This document shows, piece after piece, positions 32,343 through 41,254 of a stretch of DNA of 64,000 bases. Made by a program: the position numbers and the translations under genes. The DNA comes from an uncultured Mucilaginibacter sp. Lineage in GTDB: Bacteria; Bacteroidota; Bacteroidia; Sphingobacteriales; Sphingobacteriaceae. Below the pieces are notes generated by a model that was not told the origin of the DNA, ran no database searches, and was given only the letters and a program-made list of their open reading frames with translations. Location of the stretch: assembly GCF_913773635.1 (NCBI RefSeq), contig NZ_CAJYGQ010000013.1, forward strand, positions 385,951 through 449,950, written 5' to 3'. Each line of letters begins with the position of its first letter. Positions within the stretch are counted from its first letter, which is position 1.

Positions 32343-33017
32343 TTAGTCCTTGTTAAACTCAACCAAAATGCTGTAAACAGCCATATCAAATCCCTTATCA
32401 ACGGCATTTTGGGCCACTAGTTCCTCATCGCTGGTTGACGGTTGTGTGTTTTGGAAAAAAGTCATCATCGGATAAAAAATATCACGCAACTCTGCATCTT
32501 CAGATAGTTTAGAGGCAACTTTCTGAACTTCGGCAGGTGAACTTTCAACCAGTATTTGATTGGCAATCACCGGCTCATAAATCTGGTGCTCATCCTGAAA
32601 CTCATCATCTTCAACCAAAAGGAACTCTGTAAGGTAATCTTCCAATGATGGCTCTATGGCTTCATCACGGCACTCGTTCAAATAAAGCAACAGGTTAAGA
32701 AGCTCGGTACCACGATCAAGGGTTTGCTCTTCAATATCTGCCCATTCAGGCGAGTCAAGATAATCTTCTTCCAAACGGTCAATGTCGGCACTGAAGAAAT
32801 TAACCATTAGCAGGTCAAAGAAAACTTCGCGCAATGCATCAGCCTGTGGATAATCATTAAAAACTGCATCCAATGCATCGGCTTTGCTCAAAAAATCGTC
32901 CTCTGCAGAAAATACGGCTGTAAGTTTGGTTTTTAATTCTTCGGCGTTTATGGGTGTGTAAGTTGTATATGCCTGTAACGCCGCATTTATAGCGTTTTTT
33001 ATAGTTGAATCAATCAT
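32343..33017 (-). CDS. Hypothetical acidic helical protein
   Basis: 224 residues, strongly acidic and probably all-helical (for example ADIDRLEEDYLDSPEWADIEE and FLLVEDDEFQDEHQ). No signal peptide, membrane segment or catalytic motif is seen. I do not recognise a family. It lies in the minus-strand run between the TTG-started secreted protein and DUF4199, with gaps of 42 and 8 nt, so it is probably co-transcribed. Coding nature is supported by codon use and operon position. Confidence 0.7.
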   Translation of the reverse strand: MIDSTIKNAINAALQAYTTYTPINAEELKTKLTAVFSAEDDFLSKADALDAVFNDYPQADALREVFFDLLMVNFFSADIDRLEEDYLDSPEWADIEEQTLDRGTELLNLLLYLNECRDEAIEPSLEDYLTEFLLVEDDEFQDEHQIYEPVIANQILVESSPAEVQKVASKLSEDAELRDIFYPMMTFFQNTQPSTSDEELVAQNAVDKGFDMAVYSILVEFNKD

Positions 33018-33059
33018 TGGTTTACTTTTAAATGAGTAGGTTAAATATCTACAGTTTAT

Positions 33060-33668
33060 TTAGTGAATTTGTTCTGACGTAGCTTTTTTATATGCCGAGA
33101 ACAGTATTTGTATCATAGCCTGGTTTTTGCCAAGCCGGTTAAAAATATCTTCGTATAGTTTTTTTCGGTAACCTGCCGACTCCACATCAAAGCAAAACTT
33201 CCATACCGATTCAATTTCGGCGTTGTTAACTTTGTTAAGTTCAGCCAAAAAAGTTGCAAAGTTACCTTTAACAAATTGGTGCAGTTTGTATTGAAAATGG
33301 CTTATCGCATCGGCATCCCATTTACCGTTTAACGCAATATGAATGAGCTTACGCGCTTTAACATTTACCTTGACTACTTTGGTAATAAAAAGCTTGTCGG
33401 TGTATTGATTTGCTTCATTATATAAAGGTGCAGCACCCTTTTTATCGTCATAGCCAAAAACCTCATCAAAGGTGGCAAAACTACCCGGGAACGTATTAAA
33501 GAACAACTTTTGATAGGTTAGCGAGTCCTTCTTTTTATGTATAAACCCTCTGTCAAAATAAATTTTAAGTTGCCTGCTGCGGCTGCTGGCATCAATACTT
33601 TGCGCATGCGCCACTCCGGCACAAAAAATTAATGAGATATAAACCAGCCACTTCAATACTTTATGCAA
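33060..33668 (-). CDS. Hypothetical secreted protein, TTG start
   Basis: 202 residues with a signal peptide (LVYISLIFCAGVAHAQ, cut after AHAQ). No ATG exists before or within the signal; the only start that preserves it is TTG at 33668-33666. That TTG overlaps the end of the dihydroorotase-like gene by 8 nt, so translation is probably coupled. The mature part is helical with basic patches (KKKDSLTYQKLFF, YRKKLYEDIFNRLGK). I recognise no domain; predicted periplasmic. Confidence 0.65.
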   Translation of the reverse strand: MHKVLKWLVYISLIFCAGVAHAQSIDASSRSRQLKIYFDRGFIHKKKDSLTYQKLFFNTFPGSFATFDEVFGYDDKKGAAPLYNEANQYTDKLFITKVVKVNVKARKLIHIALNGKWDADAISHFQYKLHQFVKGNFATFLAELNKVNNAEIESVWKFCFDVESAGYRKKLYEDIFNRLGKNQAMIQILFSAYKKATSEQIH

Positions 33669-34917
33669 ATTTAAGTACCTGGTTATTATTGCAGGTTAAC
33701 ATCACTTTGCCTTTAAGCGTTTGGCCTATGAACGGCGAATTGGCTGACTTTGACTGATTCGTGTGTTTATTAAAATCCCATTCCGTTTCGGTATTAAAGA
33801 GTACAAAGTTTGCATTGTCGCCTTCAGATAATCCAGGCAAAGCTACTTCAAGTATGCTTCGCGGATTAACAGCAAGCTTGCTAACAATAACTTCGGGCGT
33901 TAATCCGGCTTTTAGCGCAAGGGGCAATACTGTTTGCAAGCCGGTTATACCGTAGGCTGCAATTTCAAACTCAACCTCTTTAAATTCAATCTCGTGCGGC
34001 GTATGTTGTGATACGATGGCATCAATGGTACCATCATTTAAACCTTGAATAAGTGCATCAACATCAGCCTGTGTGCGCAAAGGTGGTTTTACTTTGTAAT
34101 TACTATCAAATCCAAGCAAAGCTTCATCTGTTAAAACCAAATGATGCACGGCAACATCACAGGTAACTTTCAAACCTTTGGCTTTTGCATCGCGAATAAG
34201 ATCAACCGAACGCGCTGTTGATATAGTACTAAAATGTAAGGGCGAATCGGTGTATTCGGCAAGATAAAGGTCTCGTGCTATCATAAGCTCTTCGGCCAAT
34301 GAGGGTATCCCTTTCATGCCAAGCAACGTACTCACCACACCTTCGTTTACCTTTGCTTTGCCTGCAATGGCCACATCTTCTGGATATGAAAAAATCAACG
34401 CGCCAAAGCCTTTAGCATACAACAACGCACGCTCCATTAAACCGGCATCTTTTACCGGGTTATTACCGTCGGTAAAAGCTTTAGCACCGCTTTTAAACAT
34501 ATCGTACATCTCGGCCATGTCTTTACCCTCTCGCCTATGCGATATCGTACCTAACGGATACACATCAACCAAATTTCCCTTTGAGCGGTTTACCAAATAC
34601 TCAACCTCTGTTTTTGAATGAACCGGAGGCTCAGTTTGAGGCATTACCGCTAAGCCTGTAAACCCACCTGCGGCGGCAGCTTTAAGCCCGCTTACCAAAT
34701 CTTCTTTGGTTTCAAACCCAGGCTCGCCAACATTGCAGTTTAAATCAAAAAAGCCCGGTGATATATAGCAGCCCTGCGCATCAAAAATCTCGGCGTCGGC
34801 ATCAAAACCAGAGCCTATGCTTTTTATAACGCCATTTTCAATTAAAATATCAGCTGTTTGATTATTAAGTGATGAACCGGGATGTAAAATGGTGGCATGC
34901 TTAATGAGCAAATTCAT
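33661..34917 (-). CDS. Dihydroorotase homologue lacking metal ligands
   Basis: 418 residues of the amidohydrolase fold, closest to type I dihydroorotase. The entry motif that should be DLHVHLRE reads DLNCNVGE (N60, C61, N62), so the HxH zinc ligands and substrate Arg are gone. The later histidines are also changed: SYPED has Tyr where His binds metal, and LHFSTIST lacks the second His. The catalytic Asp of TDHAPH is Gln304 (SQHTPH). The fold-shaping residues are intact. It is therefore predicted to be inactive as dihydroorotase. Such proteins are known in Bacteroidota and as the PyrC' partner of aspartate transcarbamoylase in pseudomonads. ATG start at 34917. Confidence 0.85.
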   Translation of the reverse strand: MNLLIKHATILHPGSSLNNQTADILIENGVIKSIGSGFDADAEIFDAQGCYISPGFFDLNCNVGEPGFETKEDLVSGLKAAAAGGFTGLAVMPQTEPPVHSKTEVEYLVNRSKGNLVDVYPLGTISHRREGKDMAEMYDMFKSGAKAFTDGNNPVKDAGLMERALLYAKGFGALIFSYPEDVAIAGKAKVNEGVVSTLLGMKGIPSLAEELMIARDLYLAEYTDSPLHFSTISTARSVDLIRDAKAKGLKVTCDVAVHHLVLTDEALLGFDSNYKVKPPLRTQADVDALIQGLNDGTIDAIVSQHTPHEIEFKEVEFEIAAYGITGLQTVLPLALKAGLTPEVIVSKLAVNPRSILEVALPGLSEGDNANFVLFNTETEWDFNKHTNQSKSANSPFIGQTLKGKVMLTCNNNQVLKFA

Positions 34918-34947
34918 GTAGAGTTGGCTTTTGTTTTTGAAAGTGTA

Positions 34948-37002
34948 TCATACCAGACCTGAAACCTGCTTGTTATTTACACGGTAATACCGCAAAAGCA
35001 ATATTTCGGCTGCCACAAAAATTAGTGCCAAAATTATACAAAGTTTCCATAATTGCAGGCCTAAATTTGAAGCTGATATTGTGTCTTTAACCGATGCTTT
35101 ACCAGGCTGTATAACTTTTGCGTTGTGAGGAATGAGGCGTTCAAGCTCACTTTTATCTAAATAGTCCAAGTCAGATTCGCTCCTGTTGTGATTGAAAGCT
35201 AATATAGCTGCAGTACTATCCTGCTTTTTAAGCTGATAATTGCCGGGTTGCTGTACCTGATCGGCAAGGTAAAGCATGGTGCCGCCTTCCTGCTGCCTTA
35301 CATCTGGGATAAATGTTTGTTTACCGTTAACCAATTTAATAACTTGTTTTTCATTGGCCTGTAACGGTATAGTTTCAATAGCCAGGTTATCACCAATAGT
35401 GTAAAATAACGGCTGGTCGTGCCCGCTTAATAATGCCATTCTGAATAATATTGGCAAAAATAAAGCATGGCGCGGCAGGTTACTAAAATCTTCACTTAAT
35501 GGCACTGCCGATACATAAATTTTTCCATTTCCACTACGATACCCAATCCAGAATGGTTGGCGGCCGGAAAGTTCCATTAATGCCTCGGCGTTGGTTTGCG
35601 TAGCAGCCTCAATGTGATAATACTTTTTTACAACAGGCAAATCAGGGTTTTGCGGTGCATCTTCAAAAACGCTTTTAAACAATGCATTTTTTGTGTTTAA
35701 GGTACTTACCCTTGTTGCTTCGGTATTTAATGATACGGGGTAGCCGGCCCCGGCAGATTGCAAAAAACTGCGGTAGCTTTGTATATTAGCCTCATTGGCC
35801 GGAAAAACGGCTAGAGTACCGCCTTTGTTTACAAAAGCTTTTAGCTGTTGCGCCATACCGGCCGATATAGTTTTTACATCGCTCATCACAATTAAGGAAT
35901 AGCCTGATAAGCCAGAGTAATTTATACTTCCGTCAGTAGTATTAACAGGGGCAAAAAAATCATCAGCTTTAAATGCGGCCTGTAAATAGTTGTTTGGCAT
36001 GCCACCATTTACCAGCAGTATAGGCATTTTTTGCTTAACGTTAAATGTGAAGTAAAAACTGTTATCAAATGTTACGGGGTTGTCCTGCAGCTGAATTTGC
36101 CCTTGTTGCCAGCCAGGCTGCAAGCCCGAAAATGTAAGCGTATCCTGCCGGGTTTTACGTGCCTGAACGCTGTAACTGCCCAAGGCCTTTTGCTCGCCGT
36201 TTATCAATAATTTAAGCGGTACGCCTTCGGCATTTTGTGAGGCGTAGTTGTGCAGCTTCACCACTATTTTTTCGGTTTCTCCCGGCCTGTGCATGGCGCC
36301 AATCATCCAAACGGAATCAACCGCAACATTGGCAATGGTGTTGGCTCGTATTTGCAGGAGTTGGGTATGCAAATTGCCATCGCTTTTTATTCCGTCCTTT
36401 CCTGTTGCAAGCTTTTGAAAGTCGGATATAATATATGCTGATTTTAATGAACTGCCGTTAGTGCTGAGTAAACTTTGCTGCCTTGCATTGATTTGTGCAA
36501 GCGTTCGGCTTTGCGGACTTATTTTAATGGCATCTACTTCATCATTAAACTCATCTCGGTTAAGCAGACGTTGATGCCGGCCTTCAAAATCTTGCGTTAA
36601 AAGTTGAAAACGGTCATTAATATCGTATGCTGATGCAATTTCTTTAGCGCGCCGTTTTGCCTCATCAAGCAAACTACCTTCGGCATTAAGGCTTTGCATA
36701 GAATAAGAATTATCTACAAAAATACTTACTGCCTGCTGTGTACCTGGTGTAACAGCTTTTTGAGCTGCAATGTAAGGCCGGGCAAACGCAAGTACCAGGA
36801 AAAACAAGGCTAATAAGCGGCTTGCAAGTACAAGACGCTCACGTAGGTTGCGGCGTGATGACTGCTGTTCCTTTACTTCCTTCAAAAATTGCACATTGCT
36901 GAAGTACACCTTTTGATACCGCCTGAAATTAAAAAGATGCACCAGAACCGGTATGGCAAGGGAGGTTAGTGCAAACAAAAAGTAAGGCGATACAAAGTGC
37001 AT
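34948..37002 (-). CDS. BatA-domain membrane protein
   Basis: 684 residues. The N-terminus is the double-transmembrane aerotolerance (BatA N-terminal) domain: MHFVSPYFLFALTSLAIPVL, then a basic loop and LASRLLALFFLVLAFARPY. VSIFVDNSYSMQS resembles a vWA MIDAS start (DxSxS). The long periplasmic part has strand-rich segments, and one C-terminal helix anchors it (LWKLCIILALIFVAAEILLL). Family members link to the Bat/MoxR group in Bacteroidota; the function of this long form is unknown. It heads the operon with the dihydroorotase homologue (30 nt gap). Confidence 0.8.
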   Translation of the reverse strand: MHFVSPYFLFALTSLAIPVLVHLFNFRRYQKVYFSNVQFLKEVKEQQSSRRNLRERLVLASRLLALFFLVLAFARPYIAAQKAVTPGTQQAVSIFVDNSYSMQSLNAEGSLLDEAKRRAKEIASAYDINDRFQLLTQDFEGRHQRLLNRDEFNDEVDAIKISPQSRTLAQINARQQSLLSTNGSSLKSAYIISDFQKLATGKDGIKSDGNLHTQLLQIRANTIANVAVDSVWMIGAMHRPGETEKIVVKLHNYASQNAEGVPLKLLINGEQKALGSYSVQARKTRQDTLTFSGLQPGWQQGQIQLQDNPVTFDNSFYFTFNVKQKMPILLVNGGMPNNYLQAAFKADDFFAPVNTTDGSINYSGLSGYSLIVMSDVKTISAGMAQQLKAFVNKGGTLAVFPANEANIQSYRSFLQSAGAGYPVSLNTEATRVSTLNTKNALFKSVFEDAPQNPDLPVVKKYYHIEAATQTNAEALMELSGRQPFWIGYRSGNGKIYVSAVPLSEDFSNLPRHALFLPILFRMALLSGHDQPLFYTIGDNLAIETIPLQANEKQVIKLVNGKQTFIPDVRQQEGGTMLYLADQVQQPGNYQLKKQDSTAAILAFNHNRSESDLDYLDKSELERLIPHNAKVIQPGKASVKDTISASNLGLQLWKLCIILALIFVAAEILLLRYYRVNNKQVSGLV

Positions 37003-37048
37003 GGATTATATTTTTACAGGCGCAGTAAACAAATATAACCCTCTTACC

Positions 37049-39019
37049 TTAACTTACAAACCGGCTATCAGCAATTAACGTGCGTATGGGAAAGCTTATG
37101 GTGAAGGCGCTACCTTTGCCAGGTTCGCTGGCTATTTTAAGCGTGCCGTTGTGTTTTTTCAACAAATCGCGAATGAGCATTAAACCAAAACCACTTCCCT
37201 CTTCATTTTGGGTACCCTTGGTGGTATAATAATTTTCGCCATTTATACGATTTATAACGTCGGGACTTATACCAATACCGCTATCTTTAACGGTAACGCA
37301 GGTTTCAGTATCGGTTACGTTAGAGTAAACTTCAATGCTACCACCCTCTGGTGTAAATTTAATAGCGTTATTAAGCAGGTTACGAAATACTATACGGATG
37401 GTTTCTGTTTCTGTCATCCAATTCATGTCTTCATCAACCCGGTTATAAATAGTTATTTTCTTATCGTGTGATGGTATCTTTTGCTCTTCAATTATGGCGT
37501 CTGCTACGGTGTGCAAATTCACCGGCTTAAGTTCAACTGCTGCACCACTGACTTGTCCGCGTATCCAAAATAAAAGGTTGTCAGTTAAAGTAATTACGCG
37601 GTTGTACTGCGCTTCCAACTGAATGAATAGTTCCCGCGCCTCCTCCTGCGTAACCAAGTTCATATTTACCAAATGAATAATACTTTGCGTATTGGCAAGC
37701 GGCTTGCGTAAATCGTGCGTTATAATGGAAAGTAGTTTACTTTTCAGTTCATTATCATCTTCCAACTGTTTGTTGGTTTTCATAATATCGTTATTGAGCT
37801 TATCAAGCAAACTCACCTGCTGCTCTATTTTCTCTTTACGAAGATTGAGCTCATAACTGTAGCGCTTTGCCTTTTTGTAGTTATAGCTCAGCATAAATAC
37901 TATTACCACAAATACAAGCAAAAAGCCTGTATAAAGCGCTATGAGGGTTTTTTGCTGCTCGGTTTTACGACTCACCTCAAGCACCCTTTGCTGCACTTTC
38001 AGTTGCTCTTCTTCCTGAGCGCGTAAAGCGTCAATAAAATTATTTGATTCGCGGCGCTCGCGTTCAGCTATTTCATTATCAATAAAAATAAGCTCCTCCT
38101 GCCATTGTATAACGGCGTCTTTGTCTAAACGGGCACGGCTAATGCGCAACAATAACTGCACGGCGTTGCGTAGTAATGACGGTGCCTGTGCGCTATCAGC
38201 AGCAGCGTAAGCCAGGCGGGCGTACTTTTCAGCCTGATCTTTATTGTCATCGCCTTTATAAATGCGGCTCAACTCCAGGTATGATTGTGCCTGGCCCAAT
38301 TCGTCTCCCGATGAAACATCAATTGCGAGTGCCTTATTAAGGTTTACAATTGCTGAATCTGGCTCGCTTAGCTTTTGATAAAGCAATGCACGGTTGTAAA
38401 AGCTTTTCTTTTTTCCGTACAGATAATTAGAACTTATACTGAGTTTTTCGGCCTGGTTAAAGTACTCAAGCGCCTTCGGGTAGTCCTTTTGTTCGGTTTT
38501 AAGTAAACCAAGCTTCAATAAAGCGTTTATAATATCATTAGGCTTATTGAGCGCTTTGAAAACGCTAAGTGTATGATTTAGTAACTTCTCTGCTTCTGTA
38601 AAATTACCATCGTCGCGCTTTATCACGCTTATATATTGTTCGGCGCGGGCAGCGTTATAAATATCGTTATTAGCCAGGCTTAGCTGCATGGAACGGTAAT
38701 ATAGCTCAAGTGCCCTTTTAGAGTAGCCCTGCTGGTTAAGCAAATCGGCCTGGTTGAGGTAAGCTACCGCAAGCCCCGTAGTATATTTATACTGCGAGGC
38801 CAGCATTTCGGCTTCGTTTAAAATAGCGAAGGCTTTTCCGGCATCTTGCTTTACCCGCGGATAAATGACATCGTTTAATGAATCTATATGTGCCGCTATA
38901 CGCGGACGTATTTGTATTGTTTGCTGTGCGAAAACCTGAGATGAGAGCAAAAATGCTCCCCATAATACCAGGCAATACTTTATTAATATGTATTTAGACA
39001 CACGGTTCCTTAACCGCAT
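37049..39019 (-). CDS. TPR sensor histidine kinase
   Basis: 656 residues. A signal or first membrane segment (14-31) is followed by a periplasmic array of tetratricopeptide repeats (about 45-290), a coiled region, one transmembrane helix (358-380) and a cytoplasmic kinase. The HisKA box is SIITHDLRKPL with H435 phosphorylated. The HATPase domain has NLLNNAIKF (N547/N551), VKDSGIGI (D579) and GSGFGLMLI. It is a complete two-component kinase, but no response regulator is adjacent on either side. It might phosphorylate an unlinked partner. The N-terminal sensing signal is unknown. Confidence 0.92.
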   Translation of the reverse strand: MRLRNRVSKYILIKYCLVLWGAFLLSSQVFAQQTIQIRPRIAAHIDSLNDVIYPRVKQDAGKAFAILNEAEMLASQYKYTTGLAVAYLNQADLLNQQGYSKRALELYYRSMQLSLANNDIYNAARAEQYISVIKRDDGNFTEAEKLLNHTLSVFKALNKPNDIINALLKLGLLKTEQKDYPKALEYFNQAEKLSISSNYLYGKKKSFYNRALLYQKLSEPDSAIVNLNKALAIDVSSGDELGQAQSYLELSRIYKGDDNKDQAEKYARLAYAAADSAQAPSLLRNAVQLLLRISRARLDKDAVIQWQEELIFIDNEIAERERRESNNFIDALRAQEEEQLKVQQRVLEVSRKTEQQKTLIALYTGFLLVFVVIVFMLSYNYKKAKRYSYELNLRKEKIEQQVSLLDKLNNDIMKTNKQLEDDNELKSKLLSIITHDLRKPLANTQSIIHLVNMNLVTQEEARELFIQLEAQYNRVITLTDNLLFWIRGQVSGAAVELKPVNLHTVADAIIEEQKIPSHDKKITIYNRVDEDMNWMTETETIRIVFRNLLNNAIKFTPEGGSIEVYSNVTDTETCVTVKDSGIGISPDVINRINGENYYTTKGTQNEEGSGFGLMLIRDLLKKHNGTLKIASEPGKGSAFTISFPIRTLIADSRFVS

Positions 39020-39303
39020 AAAATATGTACTTAGTTAGTTATAAATTATTCAACACCTGCTAAAGCCCCCGTGATACTACACCAGTCTAAAGCAGCAAGC
39101 TGTTATTTGAGATTACAAAACCTGATAGCTAACCATATAAAATTTGGTAACACCCATTTAGCAATCACCTATAAAAATATTAAACGACTGTAAATGTTTC
39201 ATATGTGAACAAAACTCAATCACAACCTTAGGTTTTATTTGCTCATTTTCCTTTTATCGCAACTTTAATACCAATGCTCTGTTTAAACCTATATTTAAAT
39301 GTT

Positions 39304-40299
39304 ATGGAATACAGAAATTTAGGCAAAACCGATCTTGAAGTTTCGGCAATTACTTTCGGAGCCTGGGCTGCCGGAGGATGGATGTGGGGCGGAAACGATG
39401 ATAAGGAAGCAATTGAGGCTATGCAAGCCGCATATGATTTGGGCATTACCAGCATTGATACGGCCCCAATATACGGGCAGGGAAAAAGTGAGGAGCTGGT
39501 TGGCCGGGCCATAAAAGATTTGCAGCGCGATAAGGTGCAAATACTTACCAAGTTTGGCATGCGTTGGGACTTAACTAAAGGTACCTTTGGTTTTAAATCA
39601 AAAGATAACTTTGGTAAAGACATTGACATTTATAAGTACGCCGGAAAAGAAAGTGTAATTAAAGAATGTGAAGACAGCCTTAAACGCCTGGGTACCGATT
39701 ATATTGATTTACTGCAAATTCACTGGCCGGATGAAAGCACTTCTATTGCTGAAACCATGGAGGCTTTAGTAAAACTTAAAGAACAAGGCAAAATACGCGA
39801 AGCAGGCGTAAGTAATTACAGCGTTGCACAAATGCAGGAGGCTGAGCAAACCATAACCCTGGCATCAAATCAGGTACCATTCAGCATGGTTAATCGTAAA
39901 ATTGAGTCTGATATTGTTTCATATTGTATGGAGAACAACAAGAGCATTTTAGCCTATAGCCCTATGGAACGTGGACTGCTTACAGGTAAGATTAAGCCGG
40001 GGCATAAGTTTAGTGAAGGCGATCACCGTGCGGGTGTAAAGTTTTTTAAAGAAGAGAACATTAAACGCACCAACGAGTTCCTGAATAAAATTAAACCATT
40101 GGCTGATGATAAGAACGCCACCTTAGGGCAATTGGTAATACGCTGGACAATTGAGCGCCCCGGTATTACCGTTGCACTTGTTGGTGCCCGCAATGCCGAG
40201 CAAGCTTCACAAAATGCCAAAGCAATTGAAGTAAAACTTAGCGCTGATGAAATTGCATTTATAAACGGTGAATTAGAAAAGGTAGAAATAGTAGACTAA
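39304..40299 (+). CDS. Aldo/keto reductase
   Basis: 331 residues of the (beta/alpha)8 fold using NADPH. The catalytic tetrad is D52, Y57 (DTAPIYGQGKSE), K83 (ILTKFGMR) and H140 (LQIHWPD). LVGARNAEQASQNAKA near the C-terminus is the cofactor phosphate region. The pattern fits the AKR families that reduce aldehydes or sugars; substrate unknown. An ATG at 39274 extends the frame by ten residues, but MEYRNLGKTDLEVSAITFG at 39304 is the typical start. It has a 284-nt AT-rich upstream region shared with the divergent kinase; no strong promoter was picked. Confidence 0.9.
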   Translation: MEYRNLGKTDLEVSAITFGAWAAGGWMWGGNDDKEAIEAMQAAYDLGITSIDTAPIYGQGKSEELVGRAIKDLQRDKVQILTKFGMRWDLTKGTFGFKSKDNFGKDIDIYKYAGKESVIKECEDSLKRLGTDYIDLLQIHWPDESTSIAETMEALVKLKEQGKIREAGVSNYSVAQMQEAEQTITLASNQVPFSMVNRKIESDIVSYCMENNKSILAYSPMERGLLTGKIKPGHKFSEGDHRAGVKFFKEENIKRTNEFLNKIKPLADDKNATLGQLVIRWTIERPGITVALVGARNAEQASQNAKAIEVKLSADEIAFINGELEKVEIVD

Positions 40300-40320
40300 C
40301 AGCTACATTCTACCCATTTC

Positions 40321-40368
40321 AAGGCACAGATAGTTTATCTTAAATTTAAGATAAACTATCTGTGCCTT
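40321..40368. terminator. 48-nt perfect palindrome, shared terminator
   Basis: The left 24 bases (40321-40344) and right 24 bases (40345-40368) are exact inverted copies (AAGGCACAGATAGTTTATCT then TAAA / TTTA then AGATAAACTATCTGTGCCTT), with no loop. It follows the aldo/keto reductase stop by 21 nt and overlaps the last codons of the convergent lipoprotein gene, including its stop at 40356-40358. As RNA it would form a very stable hairpin. Confidence 0.8.
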
Positions 40369-41150
40369 CTTCTTTTCTTTCTGGTTTCCTTTTTAGAAGT
40401 TGTCTTCTTTTTTGACGATGAAGACTTGCGGGCGCTTGAACGATTATTTGATGAAGATGTCCTTGTTTGTCGCTTAGGCTTATCGGCTACTGTAGTAGTT
40501 TCAGTTTGCTTGTTATCAGTTGAATCTTTGCTTACCTGACTTGCCGATAATGAATTCCCACGTAAGCTGTACTCAATTAAACGCTTTTGAATAGGTTTTT
40601 TTGCAAGCGTGTCTTCTTCATCAAAAACGTCAAACTCACGCATGAGGTTACCGTCCTTTATAAAAAAGTTATCATTACCACGATATCCTTTCCGCTGTGA
40701 ACGGGTTAAACGGGGGAAATCCAGCTTGCGCGATCTGTCGTCATTATATTCAAAGGCAAATACTTCAGCGTAGTTAGTGCTATCGGCGGCCTGGGTATGA
40801 ATGAAAATTTCAGGGTTACCGTCAGTATCCATATCCGAATTAAATACATCTACTATACGGCCATCATAATCGCCCGTGGTTGTGGTGTATTTAGCCGATG
40901 CAGAGTCAGACCGTAAGATCTGGTATGCACCAACCAATTCCGAGCCTCTGCCCCAGCCTAGTACGTCATAGTACAGCCCGGGTGCAACCTCAATAGTCTT
41001 ATGGTACCTGAATGGCTGCTGTAATTTAGGTGCTGCTGTGGCTACAGGTGCTGCAACTTCTGATCCTTTATTGTCAGATGCAGTATTTTTGCAGCCCGTA
41101 ACAGCAGTTGCTAAACCCGCTAGCAGGTATAAATAGTACTTAAAGTTCAT
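40356..41150 (-). CDS. Lipoprotein with basic serine-rich tail
   Basis: 264 residues. Lipobox VTGC gives C20. The central domain has an FG-GAP-like metal loop (FNSDMDTDGNPEIFIHTQ) and a tyrosine-rich strand region, similar in style to the secreted protein at 43711. The last 50 residues are an extreme Arg/Lys/Ser tail (ARKSSSSKKKTTSKKETRK), probably disordered. Upstream a TTG (41171) opens the frame, but the ATG at 41150 starts the lipoprotein signal. The final codons lie inside the palindrome at 40321-40368. Function unknown; outer-membrane or periplasmic location inferred. Confidence 0.7.
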   Translation of the reverse strand: MNFKYYLYLLAGLATAVTGCKNTASDNKGSEVAAPVATAAPKLQQPFRYHKTIEVAPGLYYDVLGWGRGSELVGAYQILRSDSASAKYTTTTGDYDGRIVDVFNSDMDTDGNPEIFIHTQAADSTNYAEVFAFEYNDDRSRKLDFPRLTRSQRKGYRGNDNFFIKDGNLMREFDVFDEEDTLAKKPIQKRLIEYSLRGNSLSASQVSKDSTDNKQTETTTVADKPKRQTRTSSSNNRSSARKSSSSKKKTTSKKETRKKRRRHR

Positions 41151-41254
41151 AAGCTTTGGTAGCCCCTCCAATTGAGAGAGCTAAAAGTTTAATTATATAG
41201 TTAATTAATCAGGTTATTGCAACAACCTCCATGATATGGAAAGGTTATCTACAG

